A stretch of 37,545 nucleotides of DNA, taken from Lactiplantibacillus plajomi (GTDB lineage: Bacteria > Bacillota > Bacilli > Lactobacillales > Lactobacillaceae). Shown here piece after piece: positions 1-7,504 of the stretch. The position numbers were made by a program, and so were the translations under genes. The DNA is taken from contig NZ_BJDZ01000026.1 of assembly GCF_005405405.1 (NCBI RefSeq), positions 6,969-44,513 on the forward strand. Direction: 5' to 3'. A model generated the notes under the pieces. That model worked only from the letters and a program-made list of their open reading frames with translations, ran no database searches and had not been told where the DNA came from. Position 1 is the stretch's first letter. The number at the start of each line of letters is the position of its first letter.

Positions 1-109
1 ACAGCTGTAAAAGGCACCCGTAAAATGTAGGAAAACGGCAGGTTAGAACTGTTGGTTTTCCTACATTTTTTGTATCATGAATCACATCAGAGTGTAGGAG
101 GAATTTGAT

Positions 110-1333
110 GTGAGACGTGATTTAAGAGAAGGAGTGACGATTTACGTGACTGAAAATATTAAGCCTAACTTCGCCGAGATTGCCCGGCAATATAATGTTG
201 ATTATCGAACCGTTAAGAAAGCCTATGAGGAAGTCAAAGCTGGACTTAAGGGCCGACCAAGTGGTCGACCGAAACGGCCAAGTTTACTGGATCCATTCAA
301 GCAAACCATCGATTCAAAGCTTGAACTAAATTGTTCGGCTGCTTCAATTTTTAAATTTATCCAGAAGAAGGGCTTTACCGGCAGCTATACCCTCGTGAAA
401 GATTATTGTCGCCAAACCCGCCGAGAACGAGTTAAGAAAGCTACCATTCGGATTGAACATTCCCCTGGTCTCTCTGCTCAAGTTGACTGGACAGAAGAAA
501 TGGCCCTAGTGAGCAGCGAGGGTGAGCTGTTTAAATTCAATATTTTCTTGTATGTATTGCCTTATTCAAAACTCAAATATATGACACTAACCTTTGATCG
601 GAGCCAAGATACCCTCTTTTCTTGCTTACACGACGCTTTCCTTCATACCGGAGGTATTCCGACGGAAATCTGGTTTGATAATATGAAAACCGTTGTGGAT
701 CATACAAAATCCCAGTTTGGCCACGCTGTCTTTAACGAACGGTTCCACGAATTCTGTAAAGATGCCGGTTTCACACCAATTGCTTGTCGACCATTCAGAC
801 CACAAACTAAAGGTGCAGTTGAAGCCCTTGCTCGCACGGTTGAACGTTTACGGCCATACAATACTGAATTTGCTGATGGAACTGAGCTAATCGAACTAGT
901 TCATATGCTCCGAGATGATCTAAATCATGAAACTTCGCAGGCCACGGACGAAGTCCCGTACCTGAAATGGTTAGACGAAGAAAAAGAGTACCTTCATCGC
1001 GTTCCAGTTAATCTCCTTGAACCATACTTCGAAGAAAACATTACCCGTGTCGTTTCGAAGGAGGCCATGATCAATTTCCGCAAATGTAAGTACTCAGTAG
1101 ATCCGCGATACATTGGTTGTACGGTTGCTGTTGAAATCTCCAATGATGAGCAGCGCATCCACATTTATTATAACGGAGAAGAAATTCGTACGCACTCCAT
1201 AACTACCAATTCGCTGAATTATGACCCCCAAGATCAGTTCAATATCCTCAAATCTGATTTGCTTAAAGGGCGGACAGATGAAGACATTTCAGCTTACATT
1301 CGTGAACATATGACTGATTACGACAACTTATAG
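110..1333 (+). CDS. istA: IS21 transposase IstA
   Basis: This 407-residue DDE transposase carries out strand transfer of the IS with help from IstB. The N-terminus (about residues 1-50) is a helix-turn-helix region that binds the ends, and an integrase-core region follows. Candidate catalytic residues are D126 (in QVDW), D190 (in WFDN) and E238 (in KGAVEAL). The start is GTG at 110, because the ATG at 108 is followed at once by a stop and AGGAGG lies 7 nt before the GTG. istB follows 9 nt later with its own AGGAGG. Residue 128 is Thr here and Lys in copy 2, two positions from the first catalytic Asp. Family assignment is firm; whether this copy is active is unknown. Confidence 0.95.
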   Translation: MRRDLREGVTIYVTENIKPNFAEIARQYNVDYRTVKKAYEEVKAGLKGRPSGRPKRPSLLDPFKQTIDSKLELNCSAASIFKFIQKKGFTGSYTLVKDYCRQTRRERVKKATIRIEHSPGLSAQVDWTEEMALVSSEGELFKFNIFLYVLPYSKLKYMTLTFDRSQDTLFSCLHDAFLHTGGIPTEIWFDNMKTVVDHTKSQFGHAVFNERFHEFCKDAGFTPIACRPFRPQTKGAVEALARTVERLRPYNTEFADGTELIELVHMLRDDLNHETSQATDEVPYLKWLDEEKEYLHRVPVNLLEPYFEENITRVVSKEAMINFRKCKYSVDPRYIGCTVAVEISNDEQRIHIYYNGEEIRTHSITTNSLNYDPQDQFNILKSDLLKGRTDEDISAYIREHMTDYDNL

Positions 1334-1342
1334 GAGGCTACC

Positions 1343-2080
1343 ATGACCACTAATAATCAAATTCTTTTAAATAATCTTGAGCGCTTAGGGTTAAACAAAA
1401 TCCGTGAATACTTGCCGAATTACCTTGATCAAATTCACACTGATAATCTGTCATTAACTGAGGCGCTAATTGATTTAACTAATTCGGAACTCCAGAATCG
1501 ACACGAAGGTCAGATTGCACGGGCCATTGGCCGTGCTCGGTTCCCCAATACAAAATCCCTAGATACATTTGATTTTAGCTTTCAACCCAGTATTAATCGC
1601 CAAGAGGTTCTGGAATTCCAGAATCTGGCTTTTATGGAAAAGTCTGAAAACTTAATCTTTATTGGCAATCCGGGAGTCGGTAAAACCCACTTGGCAATTA
1701 GTATTGGGATTGAGGCCTGTAAACAGGGCTGTCGGGTTCTCTTTATTAATTGTCATGAGCTGTTGATTAGATTGAGAGCAGCTTACGAAAAAGGACTGCT
1801 TGATCGATCTCTAAGCCGCTATTCGCGCTATGACCTATTAATTATTGATGAAATTGGGTATTTGCCAATTGGTCACCAAGAAGCTAACCTCTTATTTCAG
1901 CTAGTCAATGCCCGCTATGAAAAGCATTCAACGATCATTACCAGCAATAGTGATCTATCCGCTTGGGTTGATATTTTCCAGAACCCAACTGTGACAGCAG
2001 CCATTCTCGATCGCTTGGTTCATCATGTTCACGTAGTGAAGATCACTGGTAAATCTTACCGATTACGTGGCCTCAAGTAA
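1343..2080 (+). CDS. istB: IS21 helper ATPase IstB
   Basis: A 245-residue AAA+ ATPase of the DnaC/IstB type that assembles on target DNA and activates IstA. Walker A is GNPGVGKT at residues 108-115 and Walker B is LLIIDE ending near residue 170. The length is usual for the family. The gene starts at ATG 1343, 9 nt after the istA stop, behind AGGAGG that overlaps the istA stop, so the two are probably translationally coupled. No difference from copy 2 was noticed in the protein. Confidence 0.95.
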   Translation: MTTNNQILLNNLERLGLNKIREYLPNYLDQIHTDNLSLTEALIDLTNSELQNRHEGQIARAIGRARFPNTKSLDTFDFSFQPSINRQEVLEFQNLAFMEKSENLIFIGNPGVGKTHLAISIGIEACKQGCRVLFINCHELLIRLRAAYEKGLLDRSLSRYSRYDLLIIDEIGYLPIGHQEANLLFQLVNARYEKHSTIITSNSDLSAWVDIFQNPTVTAAILDRLVHHVHVVKITGKSYRLRGLK

Positions 2081-2139
2081 CTGCCGAAAACCTACATTTC
2101 TTTCTGCCGAAAACCTACATTTTTAAACTGCCCTTGACA

Positions 2140-2145
2140 CTTGTG
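2140..2145. repeat. CTTGTG flanking repeat, inner side of IS21 copy 1
   Basis: Six bases directly after the right end of copy 1. The same six bases stand directly before the left end of copy 2 (20738-20743). Six bases is within the target-duplication range known for IS21, so the pair is read as one duplication split across the module. Confidence 0.7.
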
Positions 2146-2180
2146 CGACAACGTTAAGAAAAAAATAATTTCTTATGATC

Positions 2181-2210
2181 ATTATAGCGCTTTCAGTTGG
2201 CGGATTGCAA
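2181..2210 (-). promoter_or_regulatory. Strong minus-strand promoter facing the IS; probable lost promoter of the circular bacteriocin operon
   Basis: On the minus strand TTGCAA (2210-2205) is separated by 18 nt from a perfect TATAAT (2186-2181). In the present arrangement it only fires into the right end of IS21 copy 1. If the IS is removed and 2140 is joined to 20737, this promoter lies about 60 nt upstream of the bacteriocin precursor start at 20715, a normal leader length. The boxes are seen directly; the link to the bacteriocin operon is inference. Confidence 0.65.
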
Positions 2211-2293
2211 TTTTAATATAAACAATCACGGAAACTTGTAATTTACCCTAGTTATAAATAATTCCTTAAAGGGAACTATTTTACAATCTGAAA

Positions 2294-2309
2294 TATTCCA
2301 CGTGGAACA
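2294..2309. promoter_or_regulatory. parS-like palindrome upstream of the conjugation operon
   Basis: TATTCCACGTGGAACA contains the 12-base perfect palindrome TTCCACGTGGAA. It differs by one base from TGTTCCACGTGGAACA, a form of the ParB/Spo0J centromere site known from bacterial chromosomes. It lies 36 nt before the first gene of the transfer operon and covers the place of a -35 box, so it could act as a centromere-like site for host ParB or as an operator for the adjacent DNA-binding protein. Confidence 0.5.
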
Positions 2310-2322
2310 TTAGTGCTAAAAT
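2296..2322 (+). promoter_or_regulatory. Candidate promoter of the conjugation operon (extended -10)
   Basis: TGC-TAAAAT at 2314-2322 is an extended -10 box. The best -35 candidate, TTCCAC at 2296-2301, is poor, has a 15-nt spacer and lies inside the parS-like palindrome. This fits a promoter controlled by a protein bound to the palindrome. Confidence 0.35.
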
Positions 2323-2344
2323 ATAGACAGAAAGGAGGTTGAAC

Positions 2345-2638
2345 ATGGAAGAAAAATGGTTAACTTTTCGCGAAGCTAGTCAGCTAATCGGGAAAAACTC
2401 GCACTATCTAAGTACGTTGTTTCGGGTGCACCCAGAATATTTTGAAGGAGTTGAGGTTAAAAAGATTGGAACAACAAGAACAAAGATAATTAATAAAGAT
2501 CAGTTGGAAAAAGTGGAATTACAAGTAAAAAAAATTGGCGCTCTAAGAAAAAGTGAAGTTTTCCTTAGAGTTAAGCACAAGAAAAACAGTCTTGTGCAAC
2601 GCCTTTTAACATTCTATATGAAAGTAGATAATATTTGA
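2345..2638 (+). CDS. Small helix-turn-helix-like protein, first gene of the transfer operon
   Basis: A 97-residue basic protein. The N-terminal half (LTFREASQLIGKNSHYLST) reads like a MerR/excisionase-type winged helix that reads DNA, and the rest is Lys-rich. The start is ATG 2345, because AAAGGAGG ends 6 nt before it; an in-frame TTG at 2339 abuts the binding site and is unlikely. Its place directly behind the parS-like palindrome and in front of the type IV secretion genes suggests a role in transfer-operon control or DNA processing. The specific function is not known, and no family name can be given with confidence. Confidence 0.6.
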   Translation: MEEKWLTFREASQLIGKNSHYLSTLFRVHPEYFEGVEVKKIGTTRTKIINKDQLEKVELQVKKIGALRKSEVFLRVKHKKNSLVQRLLTFYMKVDNI

Positions 2639-2678
2639 ATATCATTTGTAAATACTTTTAGGAAAAGAGGCGAGAATC

Positions 2679-3668
2679 ATAAAAAAGTGGCTTAAAAAAA
2701 TCAAGGGAATGACTAACCAAGTAAAGGAAAATCAGGAGAAGAAAAAAATCCCTGAAATTCCTGCACAACATTCGTATAAAGCTTTTAGAATAATGCTTTG
2801 GTTAGTCATTGTAGTTGTTTTTGTAATTGCTTTAATGGCAGTTATTAGGCAAGCGCGGACAATCGCGCGTGAACGTTCGCTAGAAACGCAAGTTCAAACC
2901 ATGAGTAGCCAAGTAAGAAAGTTGAAAGAAGAAAGTAAACAGACGGGGAATATAGACGTTTTTGGGCGTTACTTCGTACAAGCTTATTATGACACTAATC
3001 AAAGTGGAGACGACTATAAAAAGAGTTTAAGCAAGTATTTAGCGAGTGGTGTGGAGGCACCAACGATAGATAATGCGAAAGGAACCAAAACACCTGCCTC
3101 AGTCATGATGTGGTCACAAGATACGCAAGACAAAACAACTAAATTAGCTTATTTGGTTAATTATAATTATGCTCCAAAGGACAAAAAGGACGATAAGGAC
3201 AAAACAAACGGGGCTGAAATTATTCATTTTGAAGTTGTGAACAAAAATAGTAAGTATAGCGTGGTTTCAGTACCATATACGCAGTATGTACCGAACTTCA
3301 AATCGACGAACGCCAAGAAAGCGACAAACAATTTAGACGGTAAAGAACAAGTATCAGCAACGATCAAAGAAAACGTACAAAATTGGTTAGATAAAACATT
3401 CTTGCCGAAGTATATCGATTCAAGCGATATTACAGACGTGCAATATATCATGAAGAACCCTGCTTTATTGGGTGGGTCACAGAAGTATAAAGACATTAAC
3501 GAAGTTGATGTTTACAAAGACGGAAACTACTTAATAGCTAAAGTGACAGTTGATGTTGAAGACGCAAAAACGCAGATCGATAGCACGCAAGAAATGACAT
3601 TGGAATTAAGGAAAGACGGTGGAAACAAGTTCTATGTAGAAAACTTGAAACACACGTTAGGAAAATAA
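2679..3668 (+). CDS. TcpC/VirB8-like conjugation channel protein (probable ATA start)
   Basis: A bitopic membrane protein of the TcpC type, the Gram-positive VirB8-like scaffold of conjugation channels. A single membrane segment (LWLVIVVVFVIALMAV) lies about 40 residues in, followed by a coiled stretch and an extracellular region of about 250 residues expected to hold two NTF2-like domains. The first ATG, at 2709, has no properly spaced binding site. Extending the frame gives ATA at 2679 followed by Lys-Lys-Trp-Leu-Lys-Lys, with AGAGGCGAG ending about 5 nt before it. An ATA start is therefore proposed (329 residues, against 319 from the ATG). Assignment to TcpC rests on topology, operon position and the FGRYFVQAYY segment. 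Confidence 0.75.
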   Translation: MKKWLKKIKGMTNQVKENQEKKKIPEIPAQHSYKAFRIMLWLVIVVVFVIALMAVIRQARTIARERSLETQVQTMSSQVRKLKEESKQTGNIDVFGRYFVQAYYDTNQSGDDYKKSLSKYLASGVEAPTIDNAKGTKTPASVMMWSQDTQDKTTKLAYLVNYNYAPKDKKDDKDKTNGAEIIHFEVVNKNSKYSVVSVPYTQYVPNFKSTNAKKATNNLDGKEQVSATIKENVQNWLDKTFLPKYIDSSDITDVQYIMKNPALLGGSQKYKDINEVDVYKDGNYLIAKVTVDVEDAKTQIDSTQEMTLELRKDGGNKFYVENLKHTLGK

Positions 3669-3683
3669 AAGGGGAGAAAACAC

Positions 3684-4016
3684 ATGAAAAAATTTTTAAA
3701 AAAAGCAGACCATTTATTTGACGTAGCCTACAAAACCGCGGCGACAAGTGCAGTAACTTTAGGAATCTCAACACCAGCTTTTGCGGCAAGTAGTTCATTG
3801 CCAACAGGGAGCGGAATAACCGACTGGATCAAGACTATTGCAGGGAACTTAGTAATCATTTATTTAATCGTTCAAGTGTTCAGAGGTATCTTTACACAAC
3901 GTTGGGGCATGGTTATCGGGAGTTTATTAGGAGCCGCATTATTAATTTGGATCATCAACTTTACAGATAGCTTTATCGGGGCATTAAAAGCACTTGTACA
4001 ACTTTTCCAAGGATAG
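3684..4016 (+). CDS. VirB2/TcpD-like small membrane protein
   Basis: A 110-residue protein with an N-terminal signal-like segment ending in PAFAASS (about residues 20-36) and two membrane segments (about 50-70 and 75-98) joined by a short loop with Thr-Gln-Arg-Trp. This is the layout of VirB2/TrbC-like pilins and the TcpD-type proteins of Gram-positive transfer systems. It lies between the VirB8-like and TcpE-like genes, 15 nt after the former, behind AAAGGGGAG. It probably forms part of the membrane channel or a short extracellular structure. Sequence evidence for pilin assembly itself is absent. Confidence 0.65.
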   Translation: MKKFLKKADHLFDVAYKTAATSAVTLGISTPAFAASSSLPTGSGITDWIKTIAGNLVIIYLIVQVFRGIFTQRWGMVIGSLLGAALLIWIINFTDSFIGALKALVQLFQG

Positions 4017-4019
4017 AGA

Positions 4020-4586
4020 GTGAGGAGTATGAGCGAAAAACAGACGAAAGAGCAAGTTTATAATTATAGAAAAATATTTAAAAAGCCAATTGTCATTTAT
4101 CGCTTAAACGACCAAATTAAGTTACCCGTGGGAGTTGAAATAAGAAGAGTGGCAATCGCAATTGTAATCGGGTTGTTATTGTGGCTGCTAAAAATTGTGT
4201 TACTGGACTATATCACGTTTGGGGTAATCAATAAGCAATTTATTCTATTGATTTATTTCTTAGTTCCAATGTGGTTTGGCAGTGGCTTTTTAAGTGAAGA
4301 ACGCGCCGCGTTTAATGGAAAAAATGTTTTTGCATTTACGAAAGATTTAATAGTTTTTTGGTGGACGGTTAAACGCCCACACAAAAGGTTTAATGATGAA
4401 CGTTCAATACCATACCAAGAAGAAAAAGTTAGTTTTAATGAATCGAAATTAGCAATTATGAAAGAAAGGGGGACAGGAAATGCAAAACCTCAAAAAGCCG
4501 TTCAAAACGATATTAAAGAACATGTTGCTAACGAACACGGGCCAAGTGTGGGCGTACTACAGAATACCGAGCCGAACCATCAGTGA
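4020..4586 (+). CDS. TcpE-family conjugal transfer membrane protein
   Basis: A 188-residue protein with the N-terminal YNYRKIFKKPIVIYRL signature of TcpE proteins and two membrane segments (about residues 44-62 and 72-92), followed by a charged cytoplasmic tail. TcpE proteins are inner parts of the conjugation channel. GTG at 4020 has AAGGA 6 nt upstream and is the preferred start; ATG 4029 lies only 1 nt behind a TGAGGAG block. The last 107 nt overlap the start of the VirB4-like gene in another frame, an unusually long overlap suggesting translational coupling. Confidence 0.75.
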   Translation: MRSMSEKQTKEQVYNYRKIFKKPIVIYRLNDQIKLPVGVEIRRVAIAIVIGLLLWLLKIVLLDYITFGVINKQFILLIYFLVPMWFGSGFLSEERAAFNGKNVFAFTKDLIVFWWTVKRPHKRFNDERSIPYQEEKVSFNESKLAIMKERGTGNAKPQKAVQNDIKEHVANEHGPSVGVLQNTEPNHQ

Positions 4587-6960
4587 AAACAACGCCGAGG
4601 AGATCGAGAGCTATAAAAGAACATTGGTACAAATGTTGTGGGAACTGAAAACTTATTATGAAATCGACTTGCAGTTATTGCCCGAAGATATGCGTTTAAA
4701 TGAGCGCTTTAAGCAGTTAGAGAAAGACTTTAGCAGTGAAACAGGTAAGATAGGCGAACGCTATGACGAGCGCGCAATGTACGTTTTAGGGCAGGAATTA
4801 GGCGAAGTTACACGATACGGCTTCACGGTCGGCGTGAAGTTGCACAATACAGCGTATTTAAGGCAAGATACCTTTAAAGAATCGTTTAAAACGGCGTTTG
4901 ATAGCGTCACAATGCAAGCTCTAAGTTACTTAGGTTTAAGCGTAGCTGATACAAAGAAAGCTTTTGAACCGTACGAAGTGAGCGAAAAAGAGGTGTTTGA
5001 CGGTTTATCAGTCTTAAAAGGCGAGCGGTTAACGGATAAACAACTTTACCGCAATACAACCGAACCCTTTAGGCGAGGAATTGCAGGGTCAGAAATACCC
5101 GCCAACTTGCAAACGACTAATACCACAATCGATCCAGTTTCGTATACAGGCTTTCTAAGGCTTACAAATGAATATGGCGAAAGTTGTATCGCACTAATGC
5201 CAATCACGAACACAGAAGTAAATATGACCTATGCAGAGATATTCAGAGTGGTTCAAAAAATGCCGTTTCCCGTGGAGTTCAAAGTTAAAGCTTTGCAGAT
5301 GAAACCAAGTTCAGCAGTTCGGAAAACGCAGTTTACCGCACGCCGTTTCAAGGAAACTGACAAAGATATGTACGCCAACGAGGATAGCGACAGTATTATC
5401 TTACAAGGAAAGCCATTATTAAACGATTTGCGAAATGATATTGAGAACAAAAAAACACCGTTTTATAAGTGGTTAGGTGTTTTTGTGGTTAGCGGAAAAG
5501 ACAAAACCCAGTGTCAAAATAGGTGTAATGCACTTAAAAGCTATATGGCTAATTATCACGTTGAATTAACACGACCGCTAGCCGATCAGATTAACTTGTT
5601 CTACACGCTTTTAAATGGCAACTCAATACAGTTTGAGCGTTACTGGTTGCAGTATACCAAAGATAGCGGAATCGCAGAATTATTGTTTGGTTTAACAAGT
5701 AACTTAGGTTCAAATATTGGTTTCTATCTCGGACGAGTAACCCACGGAACAGCGCCAGATACAAGCACCGCTATCCAAAACAGCCGTGATATTGTTTTGT
5801 ACCACCCTATGATAGCAAATGAAGGTATTGTCGGAGCAATGACGGACAGTCCGCATTGTCTGATCTCGGGTGAAACTGGAAAAGGGAAATCATTCTTAGC
5901 CAAGCTTTTAATGTTTTATATGACGTTCCTTGATGTTCAAATTTTAATGACCGACCCTAAAAATGAAAATCATGCATGGTTTGAAGAAGCGGTCAAAGAC
6001 CCTGAAATACAAAAAGATTACCCGTATTTTATCGACTTAATGAAGACTTTTCATTATGTAACACTTGACCCGAACGACAAAAATAATTACGGCGTGCTTG
6101 ACCCATTGAGCTTTTTAAATGGTGCACAGGCAAAAGATACCGCCGTGGCATTGATTGAACAAGTGTATAACCTAAAAGGCAAAGATGACGTAAAACGCGA
6201 GATTTTGGAAGACTTAGACATGTTAATCGAGCGCAAGCAAAAAGGCGAGAAAGTCGGCTTAATGGACTTAATCGAGATGTTAAAAACAAGCAAGGTTAAA
6301 AACATTGCCGAAGCAGGCGGGTTAATCGGCCAGTTAGTTAAAAATTCAATTTTGCAGTTAGCTTTTTCAGACGGAACAAGCCACGGTTTGAACATTGATT
6401 ACAAGCACACAATTTTAAGTATTCAAGGTTTGGACTTGCCAGAGGCGGGTACAAAATTTGAGGAAATGAACGACAGCGACCGTAAGGCGCTAGCGGTAAT
6501 GATACCGTTGGCGAAGTTCTGTCAATATTTCGGACAACGCGACCGCAAGCAAAAGACCTCAATTATATTTGATGAAGCATGGACGTTAACCGCAACTCGT
6601 GGCGGCAAGCGATTAGTTAAGGAGTTGAGACGTGCAGGACGAAGCTATAACAATCAATTAATCATGATTACGCAGTCCGTTAAAGACGCACAAAGCGAGG
6701 ACGACCGCGGGAACTTCGGAGCATGTTTTGCATTTGACGAGAGATCAGAGCGAGAAGATATTTTGAAGTTTATGGACTTGCCTGTAACCAAAGAAAATAA
6801 AGAGTTGTTGGCAGATATGAAAAAGGGGCAATGTTTGTTCAGAGACTTTTATGGACGGGTAGACGCGTTAAGCGTTGATTGTGTCTTTCCTGAATGGATA
6901 CGAGCATTCAAGACAGTTGATAAAAGCCATAGTGCCAAGGCAGAAAGGGAGTTTGTCTAA
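4480..6960 (+). CDS. VirB4/TcpF-like conjugation ATPase
   Basis: An 826-residue cytoplasmic ATPase that powers assembly of or transport through the type IV secretion channel. An N-terminal VirB4-type region (about residues 1-400) precedes a RecA-like ATPase domain with Walker A GETGKGKS (about residues 464-471) and Walker B IIFDEAW (about 695-701). The length matches TrsE/VirB4 proteins of Gram-positive plasmids. The start ATG 4480 has AGGGGG 7 nt upstream, inside the preceding gene. The stop shares one base with the start of the next small gene (TAATG), which implies coupled translation. Confidence 0.88.
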   Translation: MQNLKKPFKTILKNMLLTNTGQVWAYYRIPSRTISENNAEEIESYKRTLVQMLWELKTYYEIDLQLLPEDMRLNERFKQLEKDFSSETGKIGERYDERAMYVLGQELGEVTRYGFTVGVKLHNTAYLRQDTFKESFKTAFDSVTMQALSYLGLSVADTKKAFEPYEVSEKEVFDGLSVLKGERLTDKQLYRNTTEPFRRGIAGSEIPANLQTTNTTIDPVSYTGFLRLTNEYGESCIALMPITNTEVNMTYAEIFRVVQKMPFPVEFKVKALQMKPSSAVRKTQFTARRFKETDKDMYANEDSDSIILQGKPLLNDLRNDIENKKTPFYKWLGVFVVSGKDKTQCQNRCNALKSYMANYHVELTRPLADQINLFYTLLNGNSIQFERYWLQYTKDSGIAELLFGLTSNLGSNIGFYLGRVTHGTAPDTSTAIQNSRDIVLYHPMIANEGIVGAMTDSPHCLISGETGKGKSFLAKLLMFYMTFLDVQILMTDPKNENHAWFEEAVKDPEIQKDYPYFIDLMKTFHYVTLDPNDKNNYGVLDPLSFLNGAQAKDTAVALIEQVYNLKGKDDVKREILEDLDMLIERKQKGEKVGLMDLIEMLKTSKVKNIAEAGGLIGQLVKNSILQLAFSDGTSHGLNIDYKHTILSIQGLDLPEAGTKFEEMNDSDRKALAVMIPLAKFCQYFGQRDRKQKTSIIFDEAWTLTATRGGKRLVKELRRAGRSYNNQLIMITQSVKDAQSEDDRGNFGACFAFDERSEREDILKFMDLPVTKENKELLADMKKGQCLFRDFYGRVDALSVDCVFPEWIRAFKTVDKSHSAKAEREFV

Positions 6961-7136
6961 TGGTTAAATGGAAGTTTTTAGTTATCGGAGCAGTAGTAAG
7001 CCTTGCTGGCTTAATGATGGAAGTTGTAAACGTGGCAAGTATCTTAAGTAGTTCGGGTAGTTCAGATGTATTAGCAATTACGGGACTTGTGATTGCGGCA
7101 ATTGGAATACTTGCGGGAAGAGAGGCGTTTGCATGA
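6960..7136 (+). CDS. Tiny two-helix membrane protein in the transfer operon
   Basis: A 58-residue protein with hydrophobic segments near residues 5-25 and 40-54 and a Ser/Gly-rich loop (SILSSSGSSD). Its ATG overlaps the VirB4 stop (TAATG at 6958-6962) and its TGA overlaps the next ATG (ATGA at 7133-7136). AAAGGGAG precedes it. The tight overlaps on both sides support a real gene translated with its neighbours. No family is recognised; a small channel or assembly component is inferred from position. Confidence 0.72.
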   Translation: MVKWKFLVIGAVVSLAGLMMEVVNVASILSSSGSSDVLAITGLVIAAIGILAGREAFA

Positions 7137-7492
7137 AAAAGAAAGGGGGAGTATTAATATTAGCGATATTAGGAATAACGCTAATATTAACTGCATGTAG
7201 CCAAGGAAAAACGACAGCGGACTATAAAGAAATGGTATCGCAGGTTTTGAAGATTGATAAAGCGGACACACAAAGGGTAGACCCCGGAGTACCATACGGA
7301 CACCCGAAAGCAACGGTTTACCATGATGAAGATAACCCAAATACTTATTACGTACGAGTTACTGATAGCGAAACTTATACAGGTTTTTACAAAAAAGTTG
7401 GTAATGGTAAGTGGAAACAATTAACCAACAATGACCAAGCCGCAAAGGTTATGCAGATGAAAAAGGTTTATGTACACAAAGGTACAAGCTAA
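7133..7492 (+). CDS. Cystatin-like-fold lipoprotein of the conjugation operon
   Basis: A 119-residue lipoprotein. The signal peptide ends in the lipobox LTAC, with the lipidated Cys at residue 22, and a domain of about 95 residues follows (VPYGHPKATVYHD, YYVRVTDSETYTGFYKKV). This resembles the small cystatin-like-fold lipoproteins seen in Gram-positive conjugation regions. It is predicted to be anchored on the outer face of the membrane and may protect or stabilise the channel; the role is inferred. The ATG overlaps the preceding stop. Confidence 0.7.
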   Translation: MKKKGGVLILAILGITLILTACSQGKTTADYKEMVSQVLKIDKADTQRVDPGVPYGHPKATVYHDEDNPNTYYVRVTDSETYTGFYKKVGNGKWKQLTNNDQAAKVMQMKKVYVHKGTS

Positions 7493-7504
7493 GGGGGCAA
7501 ACAC

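Larger units (their letters stand above)
6..2139 (+). mobile_element. IS21-family insertion sequence, copy 1
   Basis: Two-gene istA/istB element with imperfect terminal inverted repeats. The left end reads TGTAAAAGGCACCCG and the right end, reverse complemented, reads TGTCAAGGGCAGTTT; both continue into an ATGTAGG block that recurs inside the ends (22-28, 60-66 and, inverted, 2092-2098 and 2114-2120). Such multiple end repeats are typical of IS21 and bind the transposase. It is followed by CTTGTG (2140-2145), which does not match the five bases before the element but does match the bases before copy 2 at 20738-20743. Compared by eye with copy 2, the only difference noticed is C492 against A21230. 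Confidence 0.93.

Noticed and set aside
693-890. 65-residue frame inside istA, also at 21431-21628
   Set aside because: Shadow frame within the transposase gene with no ribosome binding site.
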